Assembly: GCF_027924665.1 (NCBI RefSeq)
Contig: NZ_AP027043.1
Location: forward strand, 3,472,001 to 3,536,000
Direction: 5' to 3'
Length of the DNA: 64,000 nucleotides
Source: Flavobacterium sp. GSB-24
Lineage (GTDB): Bacteria > Bacteroidota > Bacteroidia > Flavobacteriales > Flavobacteriaceae
In this document: one piece after another, positions 19,312 through 27,432 of the stretch
Layout of the letters: the number at the start of each line of letters is the position of its first letter
Position numbering within the stretch: the first letter of the stretch is position 1
Notes under the pieces: model-generated
Told to the model about the DNA's origin: nothing
The model's database searches: none
The model's input: the letters and a program-made list of their open reading frames with translations, nothing else
Position numbers and translations under genes: made by a program

Positions 19312-19944
19312 TTAGTGCTTTAACATATTGTGCGCATAGTGAATTCCTAAACCGTAAGAACCACCGTACTTTTTCATCAAATTGGTTACCGGAACATAAG
19401 TTCCTTCGCGAGCCCAGTCTCTTTGTAGTTCCAATAAATATTGGATGGATGTAATTGGCATTGCACCTGCTTGAATCATTCTTTGTACCGAGCGTTCATG
19501 AGCTTCTGCGCTTACGTCACCGCATGCATCTGTAATTACATAGACTTCATAACCTTCTTCAATTGCAGACAAAGCTGGCCCAACGATGCAAACACCTGTC
19601 CATAATCCTGCAAGCACTAATTTCTTTTTATTTTTTCCTGTAATCGCTTTGTAAGCTGCTTCGTCTTCCCACGTATTCATTGAAGTACGGTCAATATATC
19701 CCGAAGTTGCAATAGGATAAAATTCTTCAAGCTCTGGGAAAACAGGTCCTGAAAAGCTTTCTTCGGGAACTGTTGTTACAACAGTATCAACATTGAAAAT
19801 TTTTGATGCACCGGCCACAATTGCAACGTTGGTACGCAGTTCGCTTAACGGAATATTGTGGGTTGCAAATGCCATTTGACCTTCAAAGTCAATTAGTACT
19901 AAGGCGTGATTGTCTGGGGATAATAAGTTTGCGGATGGTTTCAT
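19312..19944 (-). CDS. Isochorismatase-like cysteine hydrolase (YcaC type)
   Basis: 210 residues, a complete isochorismatase-fold hydrolase: catalytic Asp in ALVLIDFEGQ (~19), a Lys/Arg region in the middle and the nucleophile Cys in VLAGLWTGVCIVGPA (~118). The sequence RMIQAGAMPITSIQYLLELQRDW is typical of the YcaC subgroup, whose natural substrate is not settled. It lies between the porin gene (47 bases) and the small protein at 19977, in the minus-strand run. Confidence 0.9.
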   Translation of the reverse strand: MKPSANLLSPDNHALVLIDFEGQMAFATHNIPLSELRTNVAIVAGASKIFNVDTVVTTVPEESFSGPVFPELEEFYPIATSGYIDRTSMNTWEDEAAYKAITGKNKKKLVLAGLWTGVCIVGPALSAIEEGYEVYVITDACGDVSAEAHERSVQRMIQAGAMPITSIQYLLELQRDWAREGTYVPVTNLMKKYGGSYGLGIHYAHNMLKH

Positions 19945-19976
19945 ATTATTTATTTTTAAAATTATTGGTTTTACTA

Positions 19977-20294
19977 TTAATGGGTGGAAAGTTTCTTGAT
20001 CATTTCGCTGGAAATTGAATCAGCGTAAATGCCAAAGGCACTAGTTAAAACACCTTTTACATTGTAGATTTCAGAAATGATTCCATATACAATATCTTCG
20101 TCTCCGGGATCGGTATCTCCTTCAAAACGGAATAAGTATTCGATTTTAAATTCTTCTGGTGACATGGATTGTTTGTTGTTGTTATAGCGAATACAGTTTT
20201 CGTCGAGATTAAAATTTTCTGTAAAACCCTGTATGTTCAGCCATTGTAAAGCTTCTGTAACGGTGTCAAAAGAAGGTTGTTGCAACTTACTCAT
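19977..20294 (-). CDS. Small conserved Bacteroidota protein (PDTVTEAL type)
   Basis: 105 residues, starting PSFDTVTEALQWLNIQGFTENFNL after a short lead. Such proteins are common in Flavobacteriia and are often labelled phosphoribosylpyrophosphate synthetase, but 105 residues is far too short and no PRPP loop is present, so that name should not be used. It contains an acidic centre (FEGDTDPGDEDIVYGI). It lies 32 bases upstream of the isochorismatase-like gene. Function unknown. Confidence 0.8.
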   Translation of the reverse strand: MSKLQQPSFDTVTEALQWLNIQGFTENFNLDENCIRYNNNKQSMSPEEFKIEYLFRFEGDTDPGDEDIVYGIISEIYNVKGVLTSAFGIYADSISSEMIKKLSTH

Positions 20295-20369
20295 AATTGG
20301 AGATGATTTTTAAACCGCCTGCAATAGCGGACTGGTAGCAGGCAGTTTAGTTAATTAAAAGCCGTCAGA

Positions 20370-21188
20370 TCAGGCTTTAATAAATTCTAAAATATCTTTA
20401 TTGATAGTTTTTGCTTCTGTGGTTGGCATACCGTGAGGAAATCCCGGATATGAAATTAATTTTCCGTTTTTCAAAAGCGCTGTGGCTCTTGGTGCTTGAG
20501 CGTAAGGAACGATCTGGTCGTCTTCTCCGTGTAAAACTAAAACCGGAATATCTAAACTTTTTAAATCTTCAGTAAAATCAGATTCTGAAAATGCTTTAAT
20601 TCCTTCATAATGAGCAAAAACAGAACCCATCATGCCCTGACGCCACCAATTGTGTTTGATGCCTTCCTGAACAGTTTGTCCTTCGCGGTTCCATCCGTAA
20701 AATGGAATTGGGAAATCGTAAAAGTATTGTGCTCTGTTAAAACCTGTTCCTTCTCTTATTTCGTCAAAAACTGATAATGGAACTCCTTCTGGATTTGATT
20801 CGTTTTGAATCATAATTGGTGTTACAGCGCTTATAATTACAGCTTTTGCCACGCGTCCTTTTCCGTATTTAGCAGCGTAACGAATTACTTCTCCGCCTCC
20901 TGTTGAGTGACCAACGTGAATAGCGTCTTTTAAATCTAAAGCTTCCGTTAAAGCTGCTACATCCGCTGCGTATGTTTCCATATTATTGTTTTCTCCGCTT
21001 TGTCCCGAGCGACCGTGCCCACGACGATCATGAGCTATAACTCTGTAACCTTGTTTAAGAAAAAACATCATTTGTGCATCCCAGTCATCGCTTGATAATG
21101 GCCATCCGTGGTGAAAAACGATTGGTTGTCCTGTTCCCCAATCTTTGTAGAAAATTTGTGTTCCGTCTTGTGCTGTAATTGTACTCAT
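20370..21188 (-). CDS. Alpha/beta hydrolase of the cofactor-free chloroperoxidase/arylesterase type
   Basis: 272 residues. The catalytic triad is visible: nucleophile Ser in VGHSTGGGE (~95), Asp in LHGEDDQIVP (~223) and His in YPGFPHGMPT (~252). The oxyanion-hole HGWPLSSDDWD and HDRRGHGRSGQ are hallmarks of the non-haem chloroperoxidase/arylesterase group. There is no signal peptide. It is the first gene of the minus-strand hydrolase/stress run; a -7-like box, an inverted repeat and a palindromic operator-like site lie upstream. Confidence 0.92.
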   Translation of the reverse strand: MSTITAQDGTQIFYKDWGTGQPIVFHHGWPLSSDDWDAQMMFFLKQGYRVIAHDRRGHGRSGQSGENNNMETYAADVAALTEALDLKDAIHVGHSTGGGEVIRYAAKYGKGRVAKAVIISAVTPIMIQNESNPEGVPLSVFDEIREGTGFNRAQYFYDFPIPFYGWNREGQTVQEGIKHNWWRQGMMGSVFAHYEGIKAFSESDFTEDLKSLDIPVLVLHGEDDQIVPYAQAPRATALLKNGKLISYPGFPHGMPTTEAKTINKDILEFIKA

Positions 21189-21262
21189 GGTTTTGATTTT
21201 TAGATTATTAAATTGTTTGAATATTTTATTTATTATTATGTGGTATTGCTTTGTTGGTACTG

Positions 21263-21337
21263 CAAATCTATTACAGACAAGAAAGTTGATCTGTTAACCT
21301 AGATTAAGAAGATGTACTCTACCAGTACTTCTTAATC
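21263..21337 (-). promoter_or_regulatory. Candidate promoter and inverted repeat upstream of the hydrolase run
   Basis: On the minus strand TAGATTTG (21263-21270) matches the TAnnTTTG -7 box, about 75 bases before the ATG at 21188; no clear -33 TTTG is at the right distance. Directly upstream is an inverted repeat, GATTAAGAAG (21302-21311) and CTTCTTAATC (21328-21337), whose centre GTACT...AGTAC also pairs. It overlaps the place where an activator or repressor would act. Confidence 0.45.
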
Positions 21338-21497
21338 CAGATTAATTCTTAGCTCTTTTATCCAGCGCCTGATTTTGTTTGTTTGATGTGATGCATCTTC
21401 AAACAGGTAAGCGCTGCATGACATTAGCCAAATAACATGCCTTTAAATTTATATAGTTGTTTATAAGGGTTTTGTAGATCTGCGGGATAATTATTTG

Positions 21498-21513
21498 TTA
21501 CGATATATCGTAA
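21498..21513. promoter_or_regulatory. Perfect palindrome TTACGATATATCGTAA, second copy
   Basis: A 16-base perfect palindrome whose inner 14 bases are identical to 7230-7243; the following bases (AATTTAT here, ATTTTAT there) are similar too. It lies in the 519-base gap between divergent genes, 310 bases upstream of the hydrolase gene and 195 bases upstream of the lipoprotein gene at 21708. Probably an operator of one shared regulator. Confidence 0.5.
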
Positions 21514-21707
21514 ATTTATTAATGCCGTGATGAGAATTAGGGAAGTTTAGAAAAAAAAATCTACTAGATACAGATTCAAATGTCAATTCTGAACTACTTT
21601 TATTTATTAAAACAAAATTTTTAAAATATAAAAACAGCTATTTGTTAAAAAGCATTATTTTAGTCAAATAACTATTGAATAGTTTAGTAACTTTCACTAA
21701 CTAACTT

Positions 21708-22721
21708 ATGAGTTTTAATACACCTATTGTAAAAAAAATATTTTCAATTGTCTTATTGGCGGTATGTATGTCTTGTAATTCTCAACAGGAAAAGGAAGTC
21801 AGGTTTGATACACAAACCATGAATTTGAAAGGAAATATTAAGCATATTACTGAAAAAACGGGGGATCATACTTGGGAATTTGAGTTTGAGGATAACAAAC
21901 TTCTGCTTGTAAAGTCTTATTTCCTAGGGGCAAGTTATGATATGCAATATCGACTTGAATATTTGAAGGGGAAAATCTTGCAGATACATAGTAAATCATC
22001 AGTAGTAAGCCCCGAGATATTCAGTACGAATTTTGCAATGCGTCTGCCGCTATATGGATTCCATAACGTACAAAAACTAGTCAGAAATCAACAAGGAGAT
22101 GTAGTGCGTGTATTTTATAAAAATCAAACGCCAAATGAATATACGCTAAAGTATACTTACGATAAGTTTAATAACTGGACTACTCGGGAACTTTATATGC
22201 AGCCAGGTGATTATCTTAAAGAACGCACCGAAAGAACCATTCTTTATGACAGGAAAGTGGAGCATAATGAGATACGCTCCTGGAACAGCAGACTAGATTC
22301 TGTATTTACCGCAGCTCAGAGAAGAAATGAATTCATTGCAATTTCAATAAACAATAGTATTGAAAAGGATTATTCTAAACTAAACCAAATCAATAGCTAT
22401 CTGAATAAAAATTTTGAAGCTGTTCAAGCGGCTGAGGCTTATGTTAATAAGCTTATTGTTCAGTTCGATTCCACATATGGAAAAGAAAATCTCTCCAAAG
22501 AATTACAGCTTCTCAAAGATAAGATGGTAATTCTGCAGTCCATTGCAATGAAAGAAAATTTCTTATGGTCAGAGGCAAGAGTTTATATTCCAATGCTGAT
22601 AAGTGGTGAAGTGAGCGTAAAAGATGTGCAGGAACCTTATCAGTCCAGGACTTTAATTACTGCTTCGCTAGAACGCATTAGTACTATACGTTTATGGGAG
22701 GAGCAATACAGAAATAAATAG
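21708..22721 (+). CDS. Hypothetical lipoprotein
   Basis: 337 residues. A basic start and a hydrophobic stretch lead into VCMSCNSQQ, a plausible lipobox with the lipidated Cys near residue 23. The middle has beta-strand repeats including KYTYDKFNNWTTREL, which is like a YD/RHS-type strand. The last ~130 residues are alpha-helical and probably coiled. No family with a known function was recognised. It is a single-gene unit with 519 bases upstream, in the accessory zone before the mobile-element remnants. Confidence 0.75.
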   Translation: MSFNTPIVKKIFSIVLLAVCMSCNSQQEKEVRFDTQTMNLKGNIKHITEKTGDHTWEFEFEDNKLLLVKSYFLGASYDMQYRLEYLKGKILQIHSKSSVVSPEIFSTNFAMRLPLYGFHNVQKLVRNQQGDVVRVFYKNQTPNEYTLKYTYDKFNNWTTRELYMQPGDYLKERTERTILYDRKVEHNEIRSWNSRLDSVFTAAQRRNEFIAISINNSIEKDYSKLNQINSYLNKNFEAVQAAEAYVNKLIVQFDSTYGKENLSKELQLLKDKMVILQSIAMKENFLWSEARVYIPMLISGEVSVKDVQEPYQSRTLITASLERISTIRLWEEQYRNK

Positions 22722-23061
22722 TATTTGACTATAAGTTTAAGGTGCAAATTAATACTTAAGATTTTTTTGTTTAAAGAGAACGAAAGAATAAACCAAAGAT
22801 TATTTTTTGAAAGGAGCAGAATAGAAACCGATAGGCATTAGTACTAAAACGGATTTGTTACTTTACTAAAAGTAAATTGCTTTATACTTGTAATGTTTTA
22901 CAAATCTGAAATTCATCGACTTTATTTTTTTACTAAGCAGTTAATTTGCATCAGTGAGGGTTTTAAGAAGCAGTTAGATAGGATATTATCACTAAATTAA
23001 AGAAGGAATAAAAAAAACCGTTAATGATAACGGTTTTTTATAAGTGTTAAATCTGAGTACA
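22722..23061. other. Gene-free gap
   Basis: AT-rich DNA between convergent genes. Apart from the hairpin at 23012-23039 I see no coding frame, repeat or operator-like site in it. Confidence 0.6.
23012..23039. terminator. Bidirectional hairpin terminator
   Basis: Perfect arms AAAAAACCGTTA (23012-23023) and TAACGGTTTTTT (23028-23039) with a 4-base loop. It lies 22 bases beyond the stop of the minus-strand acidic protein gene and also serves the plus strand. Confidence 0.85.
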
Positions 23062-23460
23062 TTAAAATTTTCGCTGAGAAGGTTTATAATTGTGGAGTGT
23101 GCTACTACCTGTCTCATTTCTGGTAAGTTCATCTTCTTTAAGTTCCTCGTTGCCAATTTCGCCTATTTCGAATTCCTTGTTAACGGGATTATCCTGATCT
23201 GATTCTATGGTTTTAAAGGATGAACTTTCAGCTTCATCACTCTTCTGGGTGTCAATTTCAGTTTCAAAACCTTCAGATGGATCATTTTCTCTAAGATCCT
23301 CTTCAATGTCTTGTTCGGTTATATCTTTTGATTCACTGTCCGATTCATTGTCGAGATTTTCTGAATCGTAAGGATTGCTGTTTAGATCTGTACTTTTCGG
23401 GTCTGAATTGGAAATTTTACGCTCCTCCTGATCGTAAGATTCATTGTTTTCTTCTTTCAT
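23062..23460 (-). CDS. Highly acidic, disordered small protein
   Basis: 132 residues, dominated by Glu, Asp, Ser and Asn with almost no hydrophobic residues. It has no signal peptide or membrane segment, so it should be cytoplasmic and intrinsically disordered. The frame ends at a good terminator, which supports real transcription. A 33-codon basic frame lies 72 bases upstream on the same strand. Function unknown; a stress or hydration-type protein is only a guess from composition. Confidence 0.6.
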   Translation of the reverse strand: MKEENNESYDQEERKISNSDPKSTDLNSNPYDSENLDNESDSESKDITEQDIEEDLRENDPSEGFETEIDTQKSDEAESSSFKTIESDQDNPVNKEFEIGEIGNEELKEDELTRNETGSSTLHNYKPSQRKF

Positions 23461-23532
23461 AATATACTACTTTAAAGTTTATATTTGTTTTCTCTGCCTA
23501 TGCTACTTGTTACTGCTTATCTCCTGCAAGGG

Positions 23533-23634
23533 CTATTTTCTTTTACCCCGTCCCGAAGCAGCGCTCTGGGTATAGGATTTCTCAGCATTAATGCGCGAAT
23601 CATCTCCTTTTGCTGTTTTTGATTTAGCACCCAT
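23533..23634 (-). CDS. Candidate 33-residue basic small protein
   Basis: An ATG at 23634 opens a frame to TAG at 23533-23535. The product starts MGAKSKTAKGDDSRINAEK and ends SAASGRGKRK, rich in Lys, Arg, Ser and Gly. The composition is protein-like and hydrophilic, unlike random AT-rich translation. It lies directly upstream of the acidic protein gene, same strand. No ribosome-binding site is evident, which is normal in this phylum. Could be spurious. Confidence 0.35.
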   Translation of the reverse strand: MGAKSKTAKGDDSRINAEKSYTQSAASGRGKRK

Positions 23635-23920
23635 GATGACTATTTTTAAGTGTAATAAAATTAAAAAATAGCTGTGCTGTTTCATTACAGAATAACGGGC
23701 GGAATTTTACAGGATTATGACTAATTAGAACGGCGGCAGGTTTGCGGATCTGTGCCGAGTGTTACTCTGACTTGACTAAAAGCTGTTTGTAAGATAGATT
23801 ATCGTTTCCTGTTTTGTCATTTTCCTTTTTGAAAATCTTTTTGGTCTTCTGCTAAATGATTGTCACATTTCTTTTTTGGCAGGTAAGAATACAGTTTAAT
23901 TCAATTATTCTCAGCGTCCC

Positions 23921-24336
23921 TGAATGGACGAGACTTACATTAAGATGAAAGGAAAACGGTGTTATCTTAGAGGGAAGTTGATAGATCTGTCAATACAGTT
24001 GATTTCTTATTAACCAAGAGAAGGCAGAGAATGAGCGTCATTTCTAATTAAAGCAATTAGTAATAATTGCCGTCCAGTAGTAATAAACATTGATAAAAGA
24101 GGTTCTAATACACCTTCGATAAAAGGATATAACAAATGTTCATTCTCAAAGATTAAATCCGGTAAATGTAAATCTCAACAATATTGTCGAACAGGACCAT
24201 CATTTTATAAATGGCGAATACAAATAGACTAGGTTTTAAAAGTTTTGAACTGGCTAGGCGAGCATTGAGTGGAATTGAAGTTGTGCATATGATTATAAAG
24301 AATCAGATGGTCAAACGAGGAATATCTATAATTTAG
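23921..24336 (+). pseudogene. Decayed IS6-family transposase
   Basis: Pieces of an IS6/IS26-type DDE transposase can be read in successive frames. MDETYIKMKGKRCYL begins at 23924 (first catalytic Asp). VNTVDFLLTKRRQRMS begins at 23989. VVINIDKRGSNTPSIKGYNK begins at 24077 (second Asp). LNNIVEQDHHFINGE begins at 24174 (the catalytic Glu). GFKSFELARRALSGIE lies at about 24232-24279, with the stop at 24334-24336. At least four frameshifts and several stops separate them, and the first third of the gene is not recognisable. No terminal inverted repeats were seen. It is an old, inactive insertion. Confidence 0.85.
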
Positions 24337-24489
24337 ATCATTCTGTAAATTGGCGGACTAACTTTTAAATCACCTCTTGTAAACTCCTTTTTATTTTTAA
24401 ATGCAGGTAGTCGCAACTTTGGAGAACAGAGCTTAAAATATTGTAATATTATCGTAAGAAGCTGTAAGCTTCAGCTGGAAATACTGCCT

Positions 24490-24658
24490 TAAATTTGTAC
24501 TTATACTGGTAATGACATTATATAATCAGTCAGAAAAAACAGGGGACCGGCGGTGTTCGTCTGGAGGTTCTGTCCCAAATGATTTAGTTAATTACCAATA
24601 TGTTTTCAGGCAGCCGCCGGCCGCCAAAGGACTCCCTTTTTTAAGGGAGTTTTTTTTT
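24490..24658 (+). ncRNA. Candidate structured small RNA with its own promoter element and terminator
   Basis: TAAATTTG at 24490-24497 fits the -7 box, so a transcript could begin near 24505. CCGGCGG (24547-24553) can pair with CCGCCGG (24614-24620), while GGGA (24543-24546) can pair with TCCC (24573-24576); the two helices interlock as a pseudoknot. A strong intrinsic terminator follows: ACTCCC (24631-24636), GGGAGT (24645-24650) and eight T. The GC-rich core is striking in AT-rich surroundings. The 70-codon frame running through it reads like non-coding sequence. The RNA class was not recognised. Confidence 0.45.
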
Positions 24659-24804
24659 ATCTGGAATTCAGTTGTTTATTCTGTGTTGGGAAGTGATTTT
24701 TTCAAACCATTTAACTCCAAATAGAGATAATCGAAGCAAGAGAGATTCGAACAAAATCTCCCCAACCTGCATTTATCATGTTTAAACTGTTGATATGATT
24801 TTTA

Positions 24805-25554
24805 TTATTGAGGAAATTTGGAAGTTATTCTGCCCTTATCGTCCAAAAACAGAATTTGTGCATTTCCAAGAGAGTCAACTTTCATTTGCAGCCTAACATT
24901 TCCTTTGGTATCTGATAAGTTTAGTACAGCATCTTTGTTTATATCCTTTCCTATAAAAACTCTATTTGCAAATGCTGGTTCAGAATTTTTAGGAAACCTA
25001 ATCTCTTCTAGTCTCTTTTTTCTTTCAATATCATTTGGAATTTTTTCTGCTTCTTTATATTCTTTTCTCCATTCTGCAAAATTTGGATCTTTGTGCCAGT
25101 CGTCTACATAAAGTCCTGTTTTTTTTGAACCATTATCATCTAAATATTGCAGGTAAAGCACTTGGTTTTGGTCATATTGGTCAAAAGAAAAATGTCCAGA
25201 TGCAAAATATTCTCCAGTTTTAATATCTTTTTTTCCTGTAAAAACAAGCCCGCCACATTCAGTTAATTCATCATTAAAGAATATCAGCCCTGGTCTTCCT
25301 CCTTCTTTTAAACCGTAAGTTTTTCCATGCATTAGGTTAGCAGGTGAATTTTGAGAGTTCGCTAATACCAGTCTTGTTTGTCCATTTGGTTCTACAATTG
25401 TTAATTTTTTTGCTGTGATTTCATTAAATGTTTCATTTTTATTGGAAACAAACGAAAACACAAAAAAGCAAATGATTAAAAGTGATATTACATACAAATT
25501 AATAGTAAGGAATTTAACTTTCCTCTTCAAAATTAAAATTTCTTGATTTTCCAT
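24805..25554 (-). CDS. Membrane-anchored hypothetical protein with repeated beta motifs
   Basis: 249 residues. One N-terminal helix (~17-38, LYVISLLIICFFVFSFV) anchors a periplasmic domain with ITAKKLTIVEPNGQTRLVLAN, a GGLVFTGKKD segment and a repeat-like C-terminus (LNLSDTKGNVRLQMKVDSLGN). Such NG..R..L / DTKGN.R repeats are known from uncharacterised bacterial proteins. No catalytic motif is visible. It is a single gene between mobile-element remnants. Function unknown. Confidence 0.75.
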   Translation of the reverse strand: MENQEILILKRKVKFLTINLYVISLLIICFFVFSFVSNKNETFNEITAKKLTIVEPNGQTRLVLANSQNSPANLMHGKTYGLKEGGRPGLIFFNDELTECGGLVFTGKKDIKTGEYFASGHFSFDQYDQNQVLYLQYLDDNGSKKTGLYVDDWHKDPNFAEWRKEYKEAEKIPNDIERKKRLEEIRFPKNSEPAFANRVFIGKDINKDAVLNLSDTKGNVRLQMKVDSLGNAQILFLDDKGRITSKFPQ

Positions 25555-25853
25555 ATTAAGGTTAATTTTCTGGTTGGTTTAAGATTATGCTAAGTTTTTT
25601 CTGCTATAAGAATTTTGGGCTAAAGTAGTGTTTGTTTTTGCATAACAATATATAATAATTCAATAAAAATTGTCAAAAGCGATATATCTTGTCGAATATT
25701 TTTTACTCTTAGTGAATATATATAACCACTTTAATGTTTGATCATGAGAACTATATCTGTAGAACAATGAACTTTACATGAGTATAATCGTTATAACTAT
25801 TTTTTTGGATCATTTGTTCGTAATTTACCATTATAGTAAGAAGATTAATTTGA

Positions 25854-26380
25854 ATTATAATTTTCCTCAACAGCAATTTGGATTTGTTTAACCGCTCTCT
25901 TGCTAAGGAAATCTTCAATACTGAACAAATACACCATATGGCTAGAAGGGGGATTAAAATAACTAAAGCTAATATATGGGACTTGACACGAAATCTTATT
26001 TACTGTGGTAAAATATTTGTTACGAAATATAAAGATCAAGAAAGCAGGTTTGTTAAGAAACTGCATGAACCTCTTATTTTTGAGGAACTGTTTTATAATG
26101 TCACGAATTTTTTAGTAACTAAAGATAAACACAGTATAGAAAAGCTTCTAAATGTAGGGATTGATAATTTAATTAAAATGAACCAAGCATATGTAGATAT
26201 GGATTTTGTCAGAGGCTCAGTCTAATTGGTTTAGTTTATCCCGAAAATTTTACAATTCAAGAAAGTAAAATACAAACCGCTAGAGTTAGCTCAATTGTAG
26301 AGTCTATCTATTTGACTAATAAGGATTTGAAAAACAAAAAAAAGGGACAAAAGATGATATTTTTCTTTTGTCCCCAGTAG
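25854..26380 (+). pseudogene. C-terminal remnant of a large serine recombinase
   Basis: The open frame beginning at 25854 has no ATG and lacks the catalytic resolvase domain. It carries the Recombinase-domain signature RRGIKITKANIWDLTRN followed by LIYCGKIFVTKYKD and KKLHEPLIFEELFYNV. After the frame stops near 26225 the homology resumes in another frame (IGLVYPENFTIQESKIQTAR, to the TAG at 26378-26380), which shows a frameshift. Only the DNA-binding half survives, so it is inactive. It probably marks an old integrated element together with the IS6 remnant. Confidence 0.8.
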
Positions 26381-26684
26381 TGACCTCAACGGGACAAATT
26401 ACAACATCATTTTTGGATGATTTGAAGAAATTGGCTTACTACATGTAATGTTTGTCTTTCATTGGCTTTAGAGTTTTGGTTTAGATGTACTGTTGGGGAT
26501 TGAAGCAAAAATATATTTAGTTTTATGTATTATTTTACCAAAAATAAAAAGAGACAGCCTTAATCTTTTGCAAAAAAAAGATATCAATTCCTTATATTTA
26601 AAGTTTTGAGCTGGCAATAAAATGGTAATCAAAATCTCTAATACAATTGACTATTACTATTTTGTCGCATAGTAATTATATAAA
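26381..26684. other. Gene-free AT-rich gap
   Basis: About 300 bases between the recombinase remnant and the terminator of the fasciclin gene. A perfect 10-base hairpin (26344-26353 with 26365-26374) lies at its left edge inside the remnant. Nothing else was seen. Confidence 0.5.
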
Positions 26685-26706
26685 AAGCCCTGAAATTTCA
26701 GGGCTT
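26685..26706 (-). terminator. Terminator of the fasciclin gene
   Basis: A perfect 22-base palindrome, AAGCCCTGAAATTTCAGGGCTT, followed on the minus strand by TTTATA, 24 bases after the stop codon. Confidence 0.85.
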
Positions 26707-26729
26707 AATTGTAATTTATTTTCAGCAAA

Positions 26730-27284
26730 CTACATTTTTGGAAGCAGTACTGCGTCCACTACATGTATGACACCATTAGATTGATTTACATCTGAAATTG
26801 TAACTTTAGCTTTATTGCCACTTTCGTCACTAATGTACAAATCTTTTCCATCCATCCAGGCAGTTAGAGTTCCGCCGCTAACTGTTTTTAAAGAAGCTTT
26901 TCCTTTACCAGCTTTTATTGCTTTTGCAATATCAGAACTATTCATTTTACCGGCCACTACATGATATGTCAATATAGTTTGTAATGATTTAATATTCTCA
27001 GGTTTCAATAATGTTTCAACAGTTCCAGCCGGCAATTTACTAAATGCTTCATTTGTTGGTGCAAAAACAGTAAATGGGCCTTTACCTTGTAAAGTTTCAA
27101 CTAATCCTGCTGCTTTTACTGCTGCTACCAAGGTGGTATGATCCTTTGAGTTTACCGCATTTTCTATAATATTTTTATTAGGATACATAGCTGCTCCACC
27201 AACCATTACTGTTTTTTGTGCAAATGATGTCAATCCAAATCCTAATGCCAGGATTGCTGCTGCTAAAAATTTTCTAGTTTTCAT
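26730..27284 (-). CDS. Secreted fasciclin (FAS1) domain protein
   Basis: 184 residues. The signal peptide (1-22, ending TSFA-Q) is followed by one FAS1 domain (~38-182) with the two conserved boxes: GPFTVFAPTNEAFSKLPAG (H1) and NGVIHVVDAVLLP (H2). FAS1 proteins are surface adhesion or ligand-binding proteins. It is a monocistronic unit with its own terminator, downstream of hemH but separated by 148 bases. Confidence 0.95.
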   Translation of the reverse strand: MKTRKFLAAAILALGFGLTSFAQKTVMVGGAAMYPNKNIIENAVNSKDHTTLVAAVKAAGLVETLQGKGPFTVFAPTNEAFSKLPAGTVETLLKPENIKSLQTILTYHVVAGKMNSSDIAKAIKAGKGKASLKTVSGGTLTAWMDGKDLYISDESGNKAKVTISDVNQSNGVIHVVDAVLLPKM

Positions 27285-27432
27285 AATTACTTTTTTTAAG
27301 TTATAAAGTCATTTACGCTTTAATATTCTTTTTGGTTTTAAAAGAGGTAAAAAAATAAATTAAAATGAATACAAGAGGCGAATTGATATATTAATAATGA
27401 AAGCTCCAATATTCCCTATTGTTATTTTAGCA

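Noticed and set aside
13359..21707. Sigma54 promoters (GG-N10-GC) that the two NtrC-type activators would use
   Set aside because: I scanned the gaps upstream of the stress genes on the minus strand and found only near misses without the invariant GG and GC.
24512..24724. 70-codon plus-strand frame
   Set aside because: It runs through a strong terminator and a GC-rich structured element, so an RNA is more likely than a protein.
24740..24775. TTCGAA-containing stretch resembling a tRNA T-arm or an attachment site
   Set aside because: The stem-loop has a 9-base loop and no acceptor, D or anticodon arm can be built; no matching second copy was found.
25678..25692. Possible third copy of the CGATATATCG palindrome (GCGATATATCTTG)
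   Set aside because: Symmetry is lost on one side; only about nine positions match.
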